From assembly GCA_947495575.1 (NCBI GenBank), contig CANLZL010000002.1:682001-746000 (forward strand): DNA of 64,000 nucleotides, in the 5' to 3' direction. Made by a program: the position numbers and the translations under genes. Origin of the DNA: an uncultured Nioella sp. Lineage in GTDB: Bacteria; Pseudomonadota; Alphaproteobacteria; Rhodobacterales; Rhodobacteraceae. This document shows, one piece after another, positions 15,618-25,384 of the stretch. The notes under the pieces were generated by a model. The model saw nothing but the letters and a program-made list of their open reading frames with translations, was not told the DNA's origin and searched no databases. Each line of letters starts with the position of its first letter. Positions within the stretch are counted from its first letter, which is position 1.

Positions 15618-17392
15618 AACTCAGGTCCCAACAATGGTTCGCGAACCCAGAAAATCCGGGCATGACCGCGCTCTATGTCGGTCACTATCTCAATTATGGC
15701 CTTACCTTAGAAGAATTGCAGTCTGGCAAGCCCATAATTGGTATCGCGCAAACCGGTAGCGATTTAAGCCCATGCAACCGTCATCACATTGAATTGGCCA
15801 AGCGCGTCCGCACGGGCATTGAAGCGAGCGGCGGGATTTGCTTCGAGTTTCCCGTACATCCAATTCAAGAAACCGGAAAGCGGCCGACCGCAGGGCTGGA
15901 TCGTAACCTTGCCTATCTGGGACTGGTCGAAAGCCTTTATGGCTACCCACTTGATGGCGTCGTACTGACAATCGGTTGCGATAAGACCACCCCTGCCCTG
16001 CTCATGGCAGCTGCTACTGTCAACATCCCCGCCATCGCCCTGTCTGTTGGACCGATGCTGAATGGCTGGCACAACGGGAAACGCGCCGGAACCGGTCAGT
16101 CGATTTGGATTGCACGGCAAAAGCTGGCCGCCGGAGAGATTGACTACAACGAATTTATGGCAATGTCCGTATCTTCGACCCCCTCAGTTGGCTTTTGCAA
16201 CACGATGGGCACAGCGACGACAATGAATTCGTTGGCCGAGGCCCTGGGCATGCAATTACCCGGTAGCGCCGCGATACCAGCCCCCTACCGCGAGCGTGGC
16301 CAAATGGCCTACAAGACCGGCCAACGGATCGTTGACATGGTAAAGGAAGACCTAAAACCGTCCGACATTCTGACACGACAAGCGTTTGAGAATGCAATTG
16401 TTGTCAACTCGGCCTTGGGCGGTAGCACAAACGCACCGATCCATTTGAACGCCATTGCCCGCCACATGGGCGTAGAGCTCAACAATGATGATTGGCAACG
16501 CTTGGGATTTGATGTTCCGTTGCTGTGCAATATCCAGCCCGCAGGGGCTTATTTAGGTGAAGATTTTTTTCGCGCAGGCGGCGTGCCGGGGGTTTTGTCT
16601 GAACTGATAAAGGCGGGTGCCCTACCCAATACGGACGCCATGACGGTCACCGGCTGTAGCATTGGTGCGGCGAATGCTGATGCCACTGTTACTGATTCTG
16701 ATGTCATCAAACCGTTCACGGAACCTATGAAAGCCAAGGCAGGATTTGTGAACCTGACTGGCAACCTGTTTGACAGCGCAGTGATGAAGACATCCGTGAT
16801 CTCGGACGCGTTCCGGGCAAGGTACTTGTCCAACCCGGAGGATCCTGAGGCGTTTGTCGGCCGCGCTATCGTTTTTGACGGTCCAGAGGATTACCACGCA
16901 AGGATAGATGACCCGGCGTTGAAGATTGATGAGGAATGCATCCTTGTCATTCGTGGTGCCGGCGCAGTCGGCTATCCGGGCGCTGCGGAGGTCGTGAACA
17001 TGCAGCCGCCCGCGGCACTGATCCAACGCGGCATTACCGAGCTTCCGACGCTTGGCGATGGGCGTCAGTCTGGTACATCGGCCAGCCCATCCATATTGAA
17101 CGCCAGCCCCGAGGCCGCCGTTGGTGGTGGTCTGGCGCTTTTGGAAACAAACGACCAAATCCGCATCGATTTGGCGAAAGGCACCGCAAACGCACTTGTT
17201 TCGGACGAAGAATTGGCCAACCGAAAAGCGCGCTTGGAGGCGGAAGGTGGATTTGCCTACCCCGACCATCAAACACCCTGGCAAGAAATACAGCGAAGCA
17301 TGGTGGATCAGTTGGATCAGGGAATGGTCCTGAAACCAGCTGTCAAATATCAGCGCATCGCGCAAAAAGAGTTGCCACGAGATAACCACTGA
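15614..17392 (+). CDS. xylD: D-xylonate dehydratase (IlvD/EDD family)
   Basis: A 592-aa Fe-S dehydratase that converts D-xylonate to 2-keto-3-deoxy-D-xylonate in the oxidative (Weimberg/Dahms) xylose route. It closely resembles Caulobacter XylD along its whole length: [76 protein letters not shown] and the last residues LPRDNH. The three cluster cysteines are C54 (SPCN), C122 (GCDKTTPA) and C195 (FCNTMGT). It is transcribed from its own promoter at 15350 and ends before an intrinsic terminator. The later enzymes, 2-keto-3-deoxyxylonate dehydratase and ketoglutarate-semialdehyde dehydrogenase or an aldolase, are not next to it. Confidence 0.92.
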   Translation: MKLRSQQWFANPENPGMTALYVGHYLNYGLTLEELQSGKPIIGIAQTGSDLSPCNRHHIELAKRVRTGIEASGGICFEFPVHPIQETGKRPTAGLDRNLAYLGLVESLYGYPLDGVVLTIGCDKTTPALLMAAATVNIPAIALSVGPMLNGWHNGKRAGTGQSIWIARQKLAAGEIDYNEFMAMSVSSTPSVGFCNTMGTATTMNSLAEALGMQLPGSAAIPAPYRERGQMAYKTGQRIVDMVKEDLKPSDILTRQAFENAIVVNSALGGSTNAPIHLNAIARHMGVELNNDDWQRLGFDVPLLCNIQPAGAYLGEDFFRAGGVPGVLSELIKAGALPNTDAMTVTGCSIGAANADATVTDSDVIKPFTEPMKAKAGFVNLTGNLFDSAVMKTSVISDAFRARYLSNPEDPEAFVGRAIVFDGPEDYHARIDDPALKIDEECILVIRGAGAVGYPGAAEVVNMQPPAALIQRGITELPTLGDGRQSGTSASPSILNASPEAAVGGGLALLETNDQIRIDLAKGTANALVSDEELANRKARLEAEGGFAYPDHQTPWQEIQRSMVDQLDQGMVLKPAVKYQRIAQKELPRDNH

Positions 17393-17445
17393 TTGTGCAA
17401 TCGGTGGCTTGGGCCGCGGGAGGAACGAAAAGAAACAAAGAAAAT

Positions 17446-17467
17446 GGGAAAGAAATTTCCCTTTTTT
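17446..17467 (+). terminator. Intrinsic terminator after xylD
   Basis: GGGAAA and TTTCCC form a 6-bp stem capped by a GAAA tetraloop and followed by six T; after a T-T mismatch the flanking AAAA/TTTT could extend it. It separates xylD from the ABC operon, implying two transcription units. Confidence 0.85.
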
Positions 17468-17474
17468 GGCCGGA

Positions 17475-17492
17475 AATGTTCAGGTGAACATT
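17475..17492. promoter_or_regulatory. LacI-type operator before the sugar ABC operon
   Basis: The arms AATGTTCA and TGAACATT flank a GG centre, forming an 18-bp site that matches the xylD operator core (TGTTCA-N2-TGAACA). It lies just after the terminator and 81 bases before the binding-protein start, where a promoter is expected; no clear -35/-10 pair was identified. Confidence 0.75.
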
Positions 17493-17572
17493 GTTGGCAA
17501 GGCTGCGTTGGGACGTTGATCCAAGACCAGTCTGAACCGGGAGAAGACAGTCATTTCAACGAGGAGGACGAC

Positions 17573-18841
17573 ATGACGAAACTAACAAAAACCAAACTGG
17601 GAACCACGGTCGCAGCAATTGCTCTGGTCGCAGCCGGGGCTGCAGGTGCAGAGCCGCGCACCAACATGCTGCACCAGTGGCATTCAGGCGCAAATGCAGA
17701 GGCCATTCAGGTCTTGGGCGAAATGTACGAAGCTGCAGGCGGCGAGTGGAACCAAACTGCGATTGCAGGTCACACATCCAACACCATTGCGCGCCTGCGC
17801 GCCGACGTGATCTCCGGCAGCCCGCCCGCGGCTGTTCAGCTGAAAGGCCCTGAGATTGGCGAATGGGCCAGCACAGGCCTGACAGCGAACCTGAACGCAT
17901 TGGCCGAAGCTGAGGGTTGGGAAGACGTGGTCTCGGCCGAGCTGGTCAGTGTTATGGCACCACATGGTGAATGGGTTGCAGCGCCAATGAACATCCACCG
18001 GATCGACTGGATGTGGGCCTCGGCCTCGGCGATGGATGCCATTGGCGAAACCGAGCTGCCCACCACCTGGGACCAGTTCAACGACTATGCCGCTCGTATG
18101 GCCGAAGAAGGCATCATCCCGGTGGCTCATGGCGGTCAGGACTGGATTGATGCGACTCTTTTTGAAGTGATCGTTCAGGGGATCAGCACGGATCTCTATC
18201 GCGACGCGTTTGTTGACCTCGATCTCGATGCATTGCAGGGCGAAGACATGGTCGCGGCCTTTGATCAGCTGCGCCTTATGGTCGGCTGGATGGATCCCGC
18301 CTTCCCGGGGCGCGGTTGGGAAGAACCGCTCAACATGATGGCACAGGGTGAGGCCGGGTTCTATTTCCATGGCGACTGGGCCATCGGAACGATGAATGCC
18401 GCCGGTTATGTCTATGGTGAGGATTACCTTTGCGCAGGCGCTCCAATGAACTCTGGCGAGCCGGGCTATATCCTGAACTCGGATTCTGTAGTCTTCTTTG
18501 AACAATCCGATCCCGATTTTATCGAAGGTCAGGCACTCTTGGCCTCAACCATCATGACGCCGGACTTCCAGACCGTGTTCAACGTCGCCAAAGGGTCAAT
18601 CCCGGCGCGTATGGATGTGGAATTGGGCGACGAGTTCAACCCATGTCAGCACCGCAGCCTTGCCGATTTGCAAGCTGCAACCGAGACAGACACGGTTGTC
18701 CTGTCGATGGCACATAACATGTCGGTACCTGAGCGGTTCCGCCGCGCGATGTTCACCGTGATTTCTGAGTTCATCACCTCGGATATGTCATCGGAAGACG
18801 CCGCACGCGCCATGGCCGAAGCCGTGATCAACGAATACTGA
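17573..18841 (+). CDS. Sugar ABC transporter substrate-binding protein (CUT1, glucose/xylose type)
   Basis: The 422-aa receptor starts at ATG 17573 (GAGGAGG at 17561-17567); the longer upstream reading has no family similarity. The signal peptide is MTKLTKTKLGTTVAAIALVAAGAAGAEP. The mature protein opens with NMLHQWHSGANAEAIQVLGEMY. It also carries APMNIHRIDWMWAS, GDWAIGTMNAAGY and NVAKGSIPAR, typical of the GtsA-like family that binds glucose, mannose or xylose. A disulfide is possible between C in DYLCAG and C in FNPCQH. Its neighbours xylD and xylose-dehydrogenase-like SDR point to D-xylose or a xyloside as ligand. Confidence 0.88.
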   Translation: MTKLTKTKLGTTVAAIALVAAGAAGAEPRTNMLHQWHSGANAEAIQVLGEMYEAAGGEWNQTAIAGHTSNTIARLRADVISGSPPAAVQLKGPEIGEWASTGLTANLNALAEAEGWEDVVSAELVSVMAPHGEWVAAPMNIHRIDWMWASASAMDAIGETELPTTWDQFNDYAARMAEEGIIPVAHGGQDWIDATLFEVIVQGISTDLYRDAFVDLDLDALQGEDMVAAFDQLRLMVGWMDPAFPGRGWEEPLNMMAQGEAGFYFHGDWAIGTMNAAGYVYGEDYLCAGAPMNSGEPGYILNSDSVVFFEQSDPDFIEGQALLASTIMTPDFQTVFNVAKGSIPARMDVELGDEFNPCQHRSLADLQAATETDTVVLSMAHNMSVPERFRRAMFTVISEFITSDMSSEDAARAMAEAVINEY

Positions 18842-18851
18842 TCACACCTTT

Positions 18852-18883
18852 CGGAGCGGCCGTCCCTCTCCCCGGTCGCTCCG
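18852..18883 (+). other. Stem-loop between binding-protein and permease genes
   Basis: CGGAGCGGCC (18852-18861) pairs with GGTCGCTCCG (18874-18883), a 10-bp stem with one G-U and a 12-base loop, followed by TTTAT. It is probably an mRNA-stabilising element after the receptor gene, possibly a partial terminator. Confidence 0.7.
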
Positions 18884-18901
18884 TTTATCTCGGAGTTTCT
18901 C

Positions 18902-19837
18902 ATGTCGAACTTACCGCCCCCCCCGGCCTTCAAGGCCCGTGGCAAAAGTCGGGCTGCCCGGATCGCGCAACTGATCCCCATGGTCGTTTTGCTGCCTACA
19001 ATCATTACAACCGGCCTTTATATCTTCGTGTTTGTCGGCTGGAACATCTACCTTTCGGTGTCCACCTCGACCCTATTGCCAGTCTATGATTATGCCGGGT
19101 TCGACGCTTATGAGCGCCTTTGGCGTAATCCACGTTGGACAACGGGCGTCTGGAATCTGGCCTTTTTCGGCGTGCTCTATATTGTTCTGTCCACCGTTGT
19201 CGGTGTCTTTCTTGCAATCCTGATGGATCAGAAGGTCAAGGCAGAGAACCTGCTGCGATCGATCTTTTTATACCCCATTGCGATCTCTTTCGTCGTGACC
19301 GGTACAACATGGCAGTGGATCCTGAACCCATCGACGGGGCTAGAGGCCTTCGTTCGGAACCTTGGCTGGGATGAGTTCACCTTTACCCTGATCACCAACC
19401 GGGAAACGGCGATGTATGCCGTTGTCATTGCCGCCGTCTGGCACGCATCCGGGTTCGTGATGGTTATGGTGTTGGCAGCGCTACGCGGAGTTGATCATGA
19501 CATGGTTAAAGCCGGGCAGATCGACGGGGCGGGCATGATGAAAATCTATCGCCGGATCATCCTGCCATCCATTTGGCCGGTCATGATTTCGGTCCTGATC
19601 ATCCTTTTGCAATTCGCGATCAAAACATTCGACCTCGTCCTTGCGTTGACCCACGGCGGGCCCGGGATATCGACAACATTCCCCGCGATGTTTGTCTATG
19701 ACCGCCTGTTTGCTGCTGGCCAATTGTCACAAGGGGCGGCTGCAGCCGTTTGGATGCTAATCGGCCTTGTCATTGTCTTTTTGCCGGTCATGGCCCTTGC
19801 ATGGGTTGTTCGCCGCCAGCGCGGAGGTGCCGCATAA
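18902..19837 (+). CDS. Sugar ABC transporter permease (GtsB type)
   Basis: A 311-aa inner-membrane protein with a proline-rich cytoplasmic N-terminus, six hydrophobic segments and the EAA loop VKAGQIDGAGMMKIYRRIILPSIWP that docks onto the ATPase. ALTHGGPGISTTFPAMFVYDRLF before the last helix is typical of this family. Its stop overlaps the next permease ATG by one base. Confidence 0.88.
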   Translation: MSNLPPPPAFKARGKSRAARIAQLIPMVVLLPTIITTGLYIFVFVGWNIYLSVSTSTLLPVYDYAGFDAYERLWRNPRWTTGVWNLAFFGVLYIVLSTVVGVFLAILMDQKVKAENLLRSIFLYPIAISFVVTGTTWQWILNPSTGLEAFVRNLGWDEFTFTLITNRETAMYAVVIAAVWHASGFVMVMVLAALRGVDHDMVKAGQIDGAGMMKIYRRIILPSIWPVMISVLIILLQFAIKTFDLVLALTHGGPGISTTFPAMFVYDRLFAAGQLSQGAAAAVWMLIGLVIVFLPVMALAWVVRRQRGGAA

Positions 19838-20736
19838 TGTCTGTTGCAGAAAACATTCCTGATCTTGATCGCAAACGCCCGATTGGAGCCAAAAAACTGG
19901 CCGGTCGCATCGCCCTTTACACAACGCTGATCATTTTGGCGTTGTTTGTCCTGATGCCGCTTGCGGTAATCGTCCTGAACTCTTTGAGGGTAAACGAGGA
20001 TATCCTGCGCGAAAGCTTTATTGGTTGGCCCACACGGATCACCTTTGAAAACTGGGGCGTCGCTTGGAGCGAAGCATGCATCAATGCCGCCTGCACTGGG
20101 GTCCGGCCCTATTTCTGGGCGTCAATCCTAATGGTGGTGCCTGCAACCCTGATCTCAACTGCGATCGGCCTGATCAACGGCTTTGCTCTGACCAAATGGA
20201 AAATGCCTTTTGCCGGTGTGGTCTTTGTTTGCATCACAATCGGCGTCTTTCTTCCCCCCCAAGTGGTTCTGTTGCCATGGGCTATCACCTTGTCGGCGCT
20301 TGGCTTGTCGCAGTCTCTGGCGGGTCTGGCGCTGGTCCACATCATCCAAGGCACCTGCTTTACCACTCTCTTCTGCCGCAACTATCTGATCAACCTGCCC
20401 GATGACCTGATCAAAGCAGCCCGGATTGATGGCGCGGGGTTCTTTCGCACCTTCTGGAAAATCGTGGTGCCGCTATCGCCACCAATCATCATCGTCACGA
20501 TCATTTGGCAATTCACCTTTATCTGGAATGAATTCCTCTATGCCGTGACGTTTGCCAGTTCGGATTTCCGGCCCATCACGGCAGCTCTGATGTCGCTCAA
20601 TGCCGATGATACTGGGGTCAGCGAATATGGCTTTGGTTCTGCCGCAGTCCTCATCGCGGCCATTCCCCCACTCGTTATCTACTTCCTCGGCGGACGCTAT
20701 TTCGTCCGGGGCCTGACGCAAGGAGCCGTGAAATAA
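19837..20736 (+). CDS. Sugar ABC transporter permease (GtsC type)
   Basis: The 299-aa protein starts at ATG 19837, in the TAATG overlap with the previous gene; the frame open upstream of that is not used. It has six hydrophobic segments and the EAA loop [26 protein letters not shown]. It also has a pair of cysteines in the periplasmic region ([11 protein letters not shown]) and the C-terminal [15 protein letters not shown]. It is the partner of the 18902 permease and is followed with one-base overlap by the ATPase gene. Confidence 0.88.
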   Translation: MSVAENIPDLDRKRPIGAKKLAGRIALYTTLIILALFVLMPLAVIVLNSLRVNEDILRESFIGWPTRITFENWGVAWSEACINAACTGVRPYFWASILMVVPATLISTAIGLINGFALTKWKMPFAGVVFVCITIGVFLPPQVVLLPWAITLSALGLSQSLAGLALVHIIQGTCFTTLFCRNYLINLPDDLIKAARIDGAGFFRTFWKIVVPLSPPIIIVTIIWQFTFIWNEFLYAVTFASSDFRPITAALMSLNADDTGVSEYGFGSAAVLIAAIPPLVIYFLGGRYFVRGLTQGAVK

Positions 20737-21845
20737 TGGCCAGCCTCAACATCGAAACCGTATGGAAAAAATACGACAACTTCATCGCACTGCGTGATGT
20801 GAACCTGGACATCAAGGATGGCGAGTTCGTCGTTCTTGTCGGCCCATCGGGCTGCGGGAAATCCACATTGTTATCGATCATCGCAGGGTTGGAAGAAACC
20901 TCCTACGGGTCGTTGACCCTTGGAGATCGCGAAGTGACCGATCTGTCCTCTAAGGACCGCAACATCGCGATGGTGTTCCAATCCTACGCGCTTTATCCGA
21001 CCATGACCGTGCGCCAGAACATCACCTTCGGGATGGAAAACCGCAAAGTCCCCAAGGATGAGCAGGCCAAAGCCGTGGCCGAGGTGGCCAAATTGTTGCA
21101 GATCGAGCCCCTGCTGGATCGCAAACCCTCGCAATTATCTGGAGGTCAACGCCAACGGGTTGCTATGGGTCGTGCACTGGTCCGCGACCCCCAACTTTTC
21201 CTGTTTGATGAACCACTCTCGAACCTCGATGCCAAGCTGAGAGTCGAGATGAGGACAGAGATGAAGAAGCTGCATAAAAGGCTTGGCCAAACCATCGTCT
21301 ATGTGACCCATGATCAGGTTGAGGCGATGACGTTGTCGGATCGGATCGTCGTGATGAATGGCGGGGTGATCCAGCAATTTGCCGACCCTGACACTATCTA
21401 CCAAAAGCCCGCCAATACATTTGTGGCCGGGTTCATGGGGTCGCCCTCGATGAATTTCTTGCCCGTCACAATCTCGGGCACGGACAATGATGTGACGGCC
21501 ACTTTCAAAGGCGATGGCGGTGAGGTGGTGTTCCCTTTAGGGTCAACGCATCCAGAATTGGCTGGGTTCATCGGTAAAACTGTCACCCTGGGTGCGCGAC
21601 CAGAGCATTTCGTACCTGCTGAGGTTAGTGGCGATGGAATGGTCCGGGTTTCGGCAACCGTCGATGTGGTCGAACCGACCGGACCGGACACGATGGTTGT
21701 CTTTACCCTAGCTGGAAAATCACTGGTGGCTGTTCTGCCCGCAAAATTCCGCCCGGACGAAGAAGAGGCGGTCGAACTTGCCCTGAACATCAAAGAGGCT
21801 GTCTTCTTTGATGTCGACAGTGGCGACCTGATCCCGGACGTCTGA
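20736..21845 (+). CDS. Sugar ABC transporter ATP-binding protein (UgpC/MalK type)
   Basis: A 369-aa ATPase with Walker [11 protein letters not shown]-loop [13 protein letters not shown], signature [16 protein letters not shown], Walker [14 protein letters not shown] and [11 protein letters not shown]. Residues 240-369 form the TOBE/OB regulatory domain ([13 protein letters not shown]). It is the only ATPase of this operon, so a homodimer energises the 18902/19837 permeases. Its stop overlaps the SDR start by one base. Confidence 0.9.
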   Translation: MASLNIETVWKKYDNFIALRDVNLDIKDGEFVVLVGPSGCGKSTLLSIIAGLEETSYGSLTLGDREVTDLSSKDRNIAMVFQSYALYPTMTVRQNITFGMENRKVPKDEQAKAVAEVAKLLQIEPLLDRKPSQLSGGQRQRVAMGRALVRDPQLFLFDEPLSNLDAKLRVEMRTEMKKLHKRLGQTIVYVTHDQVEAMTLSDRIVVMNGGVIQQFADPDTIYQKPANTFVAGFMGSPSMNFLPVTISGTDNDVTATFKGDGGEVVFPLGSTHPELAGFIGKTVTLGARPEHFVPAEVSGDGMVRVSATVDVVEPTGPDTMVVFTLAGKSLVAVLPAKFRPDEEEAVELALNIKEAVFFDVDSGDLIPDV

Positions 21846-22609
21846 TGGAGGCGTTCGGACTATATCCCAGCCTCAAAGGGCGCTGCGTGTTTGTGACAGG
21901 TGGGGCAACTGGCATCGGCGCGTCAATGGTCCGCGCCTTTGCCCGTCAGGGCATGCGTATCGGGTTTGTGGATATTGACGATGCAGCAGGCCCTGCCCTC
22001 GCATCAGAATTGAATGCGAATGGCAATTCTGTCTGCTTTTCCAAAGTGGACGTTGCCGAAATTTCCGCATTGCAGGCCGCAATTGCCAAATTCGAGCGTG
22101 GTTTCGGGCCGGTAGATGTACTGGTCAATAACGTGGCAAATGACACCCGCCACGATTGGCGCGATCTCACACCGGATCAATGGGACAAGACAATGGCGGT
22201 CAATCTGCGCCCGGCCTTTTTTGCCATTCAGGCGGTCGCGGGCGGCATGATCGACCGAAAACAGGGCTCGATTATCAATTTCGGCTCGATTTCATGGAAA
22301 GCCAAACATGACGGAATGCCAGCATATACCAGCGCCAAGGCAGCCATCCACGGCTTGACCAGATCCTTTGTCAAACCGCTTGGCGCGGCAGGTGTCAGAA
22401 TAAACACAGTCATGCCCGGTTGGGTCATGACCGAGCGGCAATTGCGCGAGCATTTTGACGAGGAAAGTGGTACCATTCTTGCCGAAAACCAGCCGTTGGC
22501 AGGAAGAATATCAGCTGATGACGCAGCCGCGATGGCGGTGTTTCTGGCCGCTGCTGACAGCGCAATGTGCACAGGGCAAGAATTTACAATCGACGGCGGC
22601 TGGACCTGA
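21845..22609 (+). CDS. xylB: SDR-family D-xylose 1-dehydrogenase-like protein
   Basis: A 254-aa classical short-chain dehydrogenase. It has the cofactor motif TGGATGIG at 18-25, acidic D43 after the second strand (favours NAD), NNVAND at 95-100 in place of NNAG, catalytic S148/S150, Y161 and K165 (YTSAK), and the C-terminal CTGQEFTIDGGWT. The YPSLKG opening and overall pattern match Caulobacter XylB, which oxidises D-xylose to xylonolactone. Together with XylD in the same regulon this supports an oxidative xylose pathway. A xylonolactonase is not adjacent. Activity on another aldose is possible. Confidence 0.78.
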   Translation: MEAFGLYPSLKGRCVFVTGGATGIGASMVRAFARQGMRIGFVDIDDAAGPALASELNANGNSVCFSKVDVAEISALQAAIAKFERGFGPVDVLVNNVANDTRHDWRDLTPDQWDKTMAVNLRPAFFAIQAVAGGMIDRKQGSIINFGSISWKAKHDGMPAYTSAKAAIHGLTRSFVKPLGAAGVRINTVMPGWVMTERQLREHFDEESGTILAENQPLAGRISADDAAAMAVFLAAADSAMCTGQEFTIDGGWT

Positions 22610-22712
22610 TCGGCCGTCACGCCACGCCCCGTTTAAGGCCTCGAAAAGACCAGAGGTATCTTGGTTCGGAACCGCTACGCCATCGCAGTTTGTTTTTGTT
22701 TCATATACCGCT

Positions 22713-23765
22713 ATGAATGCCAAAACCTATCGCCATAGGGGAACCCAATTGCCAGGTCGCGCCACAATAAAATCCATCGCGAATGACCTCGGGATTTCGC
22801 ATATGACGGTGTCCAGGGCCCTAGGGGATCATCCCAACGTCACCAAAGAGACCCGCGAGGCCGTTCAAAAGCGCGCCCAAGAGGTCGGCTATGTCCGCAG
22901 TGCAGCGGCACGGGTGATGCGTGGCGACGGAACTAACATTGTCGGCCTTTTGCTGCCCAATATCACAAATGAATTCTACGCACATTTTGCAAATTCTCTG
23001 GCAAATGAATGCGATGCGGTCGGCCAACAACTGATCATTCACCTGACTGATGACGACCTGAACAAAGAAAATGAGGCCGTGAACCGACTGCAACAAGTTC
23101 AGGCGGACACGGTTATCATGGTGCCCTGCCCTACTCGGGGTGAGGTGTCTGCAACGCCGGTACGCAATATGCGCGTTATTCAGCTTATTCGCACACGCGT
23201 TGTTGAGGGCGGGTGCAGTGCAGTGCTGGTCGACGATGCCTCGGCCTTGTCCGGCGCTGTGGCGCATTTGGCAGGGCTTGGGCACAGGGACATCGCCTAT
23301 CTTGGTGCCAACTTGTCAATGTCTTCTGGCCGAAACCGCTATGACGCCTATGCGCGCGGAATGGAGGCAGCCGGCCTCCCGCTGAAAGACGACCACATCC
23401 ATACCGGTGCCCCATCCTTTGAAATGGGCGTTGCGGCCGCACGAGAGGTTCTGCAACATACCAATGCCACAGCCATGATTTGTGGCGGGTTCGAGATTTC
23501 GAACGGCGCGCTTAAGATGATCCTCAGCAAAGGTCAGGCGACATCAGATCGGATCTCCTTTGTGGGCTATGGCGACAGCCCGCTGAACAAATGGGTAAAT
23601 GGCGGCATCACGACGATTAGTATCCCGGTACAAGACATGGCCAATGAAGCTGCGAAGCTTTTGGCGGGACCGCCGCCCAATTTGACAGATGGTAAAGGTC
23701 AGCACCTGCTATCGGCAAAACTCTTGATCCGAAACTCTACCAAAAGACCGTCCCCTGCCACTTGA
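22713..23765 (+). CDS. LacI-family regulator of the xylose module
   Basis: A 350-aa regulator read from ATG 22713 (MNAKTYRHRGTQLPGRATIK). The helix-turn-helix ATIKSIANDLGISHMTVSRALG is at residues 17-38, followed by the hinge helix region (AARVMRGDGTNIVGLLLP) and a periplasmic-binding-like effector domain. The canonical TVSRAL recognition helix fits a palindromic operator such as TGTTCA-N2-TGAACA, found before both xylD and the ABC genes. It lies downstream of the SDR after a 103-base gap. The inducer is presumably xylose, xylonate or a derivative. The start has no strong ribosome binding site, and none of the operator sequence is found in front of it. Confidence 0.85.
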   Translation: MNAKTYRHRGTQLPGRATIKSIANDLGISHMTVSRALGDHPNVTKETREAVQKRAQEVGYVRSAAARVMRGDGTNIVGLLLPNITNEFYAHFANSLANECDAVGQQLIIHLTDDDLNKENEAVNRLQQVQADTVIMVPCPTRGEVSATPVRNMRVIQLIRTRVVEGGCSAVLVDDASALSGAVAHLAGLGHRDIAYLGANLSMSSGRNRYDAYARGMEAAGLPLKDDHIHTGAPSFEMGVAAAREVLQHTNATAMICGGFEISNGALKMILSKGQATSDRISFVGYGDSPLNKWVNGGITTISIPVQDMANEAAKLLAGPPPNLTDGKGQHLLSAKLLIRNSTKRPSPAT

Positions 23766-24205
23766 ATTTCTGTGGCGCTCCGCATTCGTGATCGCACGGT
23801 TGCCCCAAGACAGTTGGTGACAAGGGGGGCGACCAGTCAGCATAGCTCTGATCCGATGCGTGTGGCCAATAGCAAAGCCGTGACTATGCAGCGACCATTC
23901 CGGAATTTCAGTAATTATCCTTGGCTGCGTGTTTTCAGCAACCTGCCGGCAAGACCAGTGCAGCGTGGAACCCTCAGTTTGGTTGCATTGATTTTACAAT
24001 TCCGAGATTGTTGCTAGCGTGCCAAGCAAAGCGAAGATGCCAAGTAGCAGACCGTGGTCGCCAATCGAACGCTTCAATTAGCCCGCTTGAAACCTGATGG
24101 CAGGACCAAAGTGTTTGAATACAGGTCTATTCTAAATGAAGACCAGGTTTGCGATGAGAGATTAGAAAAAAGCTGAGTGCCTATGCTCAGTAGAGGATTT
24201 GAACT
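23766..24205. other. Intergenic region upstream of the efflux genes
   Basis: No gene is supported in these 440 bases. A loose inverted repeat, GGTCT (24124-24128) and AGACC (24140-24144), and a second, CTGAG/CTCAG near 24173-24190, lie before the efflux operon and could be regulator sites. No TetR or MarR gene is adjacent to bind them. Confidence 0.35.
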
Positions 24206-25384
24206 GTGACTTTGCCAGATGACGGACCCCTTGATGCCCAAGATTCAAAGCCGACCAACATGACTGACGGGACCGCGCATACGCCCGATCCGGAAAGCCT
24301 TGCCTTTGCCAGCGATACAGGCGCAAAGACCTCTACTTGGACCGCGTTGGGCATCACGCTTGTCATCATTGGATGGATGGGCAGTGGCTTTTTTCTACCA
24401 GCAGAAGTTACAAACGAGGAGGTCGTTTCGAACGCCCCGTTACCAATCGCAGTAAGCGTCCGACAATCCGACGCACGACCGGTGACCCTTTTTTTTAACG
24501 CCGAAGGACAAGCCTTACCTGATCGGGATACCGAGATACGGGCCGAAGCATCTGGCCAAATTACTGAAATTATAGCGGGAATGGGTGATTTTGTCGAAGA
24601 AGGCGCGGTCATAGCGCGATTGGACAGCGAGGAGGCGGAAGCCAACCTTGCGCAGGCTTTACAGGAAGTTGCGCGAACCACCCGTGATCTTGAAAATGCA
24701 GAGACTTTGTTGGAGCGTGGCGTCGCAACCGTGGACCGTATCGAACAGGCCCGCTCGGCTCTGGTGCAGGCACAGTCACAATTGACCGCAGCAGAATCCG
24801 CAATCGCCAACAGTACAATTGTTGCCCCGTTTGACGGCCGGATTGAGGTGCTAGATCTCGATCCTGGTGAGTTTATCCAAACCGGTGCGACGGTCGGCCG
24901 GATCGTCGACAACTCACCCTTAACAGTCTCGTTTCAGGTCCCGCAGCAATCCCTGACGCGATTGGAAAGTGGGCAAACCGCGACTGTGACATTCATCACC
25001 GGAGAAGAGCGCGAAGCCGTCGTCACCTTTGTCGGAACCTCCGCCGCTCAGGCAACGCGAACCTTCCTGGCAGAAGTTTCTTTGCCGAACGAAGATGGCG
25101 CCATTGCCGCCGGTCTTTCGGCCGAAATTTCGATTCCGACCAACCAGATCGAGGCTCATTTCCTGTCGCCTTCTATTGTTTCGTTGAATTCTGATGGGCA
25201 ACTGGGCGTAAAAACGGTGGATGACGAGGATATCGTTCATTTTTATGCCATTGAGGTCGTGAGCGCCGAAATCGACGGCATTTGGGTCACTGGACTGCCG
25301 GATAGTATTCGCCTGATCACAATTGGTCAGGGCTACGTTAATGACGGCGATACAGTGCGTCCTCAGATCGAGGATGCAAGTTAA
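24206..25384 (+). CDS. RND efflux periplasmic adaptor (membrane fusion protein)
   Basis: A 392-aa HlyD/AcrA-type adaptor. A cytoplasmic N-terminus is followed by one membrane segment (WTALGITLVIIGWMGSGFF, about residues 46-64), so it is anchored by a signal-anchor helix rather than a lipoprotein site. The lipoyl domain halves (IRAEASGQITEIIAGMGDFVEEGAVIARLD and APFDGRIEVLDLDPGEFIQTGA) flank an alpha-hairpin (about residues 145-200). The beta-barrel and membrane-proximal domains follow. The GTG at 24206 is chosen because GAGG lies 9 bases upstream; ATG 24260 is the alternative. The stop overlaps the pump gene. No outer-membrane channel gene is present. Confidence 0.85.
   Translation: MTLPDDGPLDAQDSKPTNMTDGTAHTPDPESLAFASDTGAKTSTWTALGITLVIIGWMGSGFFLPAEVTNEEVVSNAPLPIAVSVRQSDARPVTLFFNAEGQALPDRDTEIRAEASGQITEIIAGMGDFVEEGAVIARLDSEEAEANLAQALQEVARTTRDLENAETLLERGVATVDRIEQARSALVQAQSQLTAAESAIANSTIVAPFDGRIEVLDLDPGEFIQTGATVGRIVDNSPLTVSFQVPQQSLTRLESGQTATVTFITGEEREAVVTFVGTSAAQATRTFLAEVSLPNEDGAIAAGLSAEISIPTNQIEAHFLSPSIVSLNSDGQLGVKTVDDEDIVHFYAIEVVSAEIDGIWVTGLPDSIRLITIGQGYVNDGDTVRPQIEDAS

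Noticed and set aside
23772-24017. 81-codon frame after the LacI-type gene
   Set aside because: No ribosome binding site and composition of non-coding DNA.
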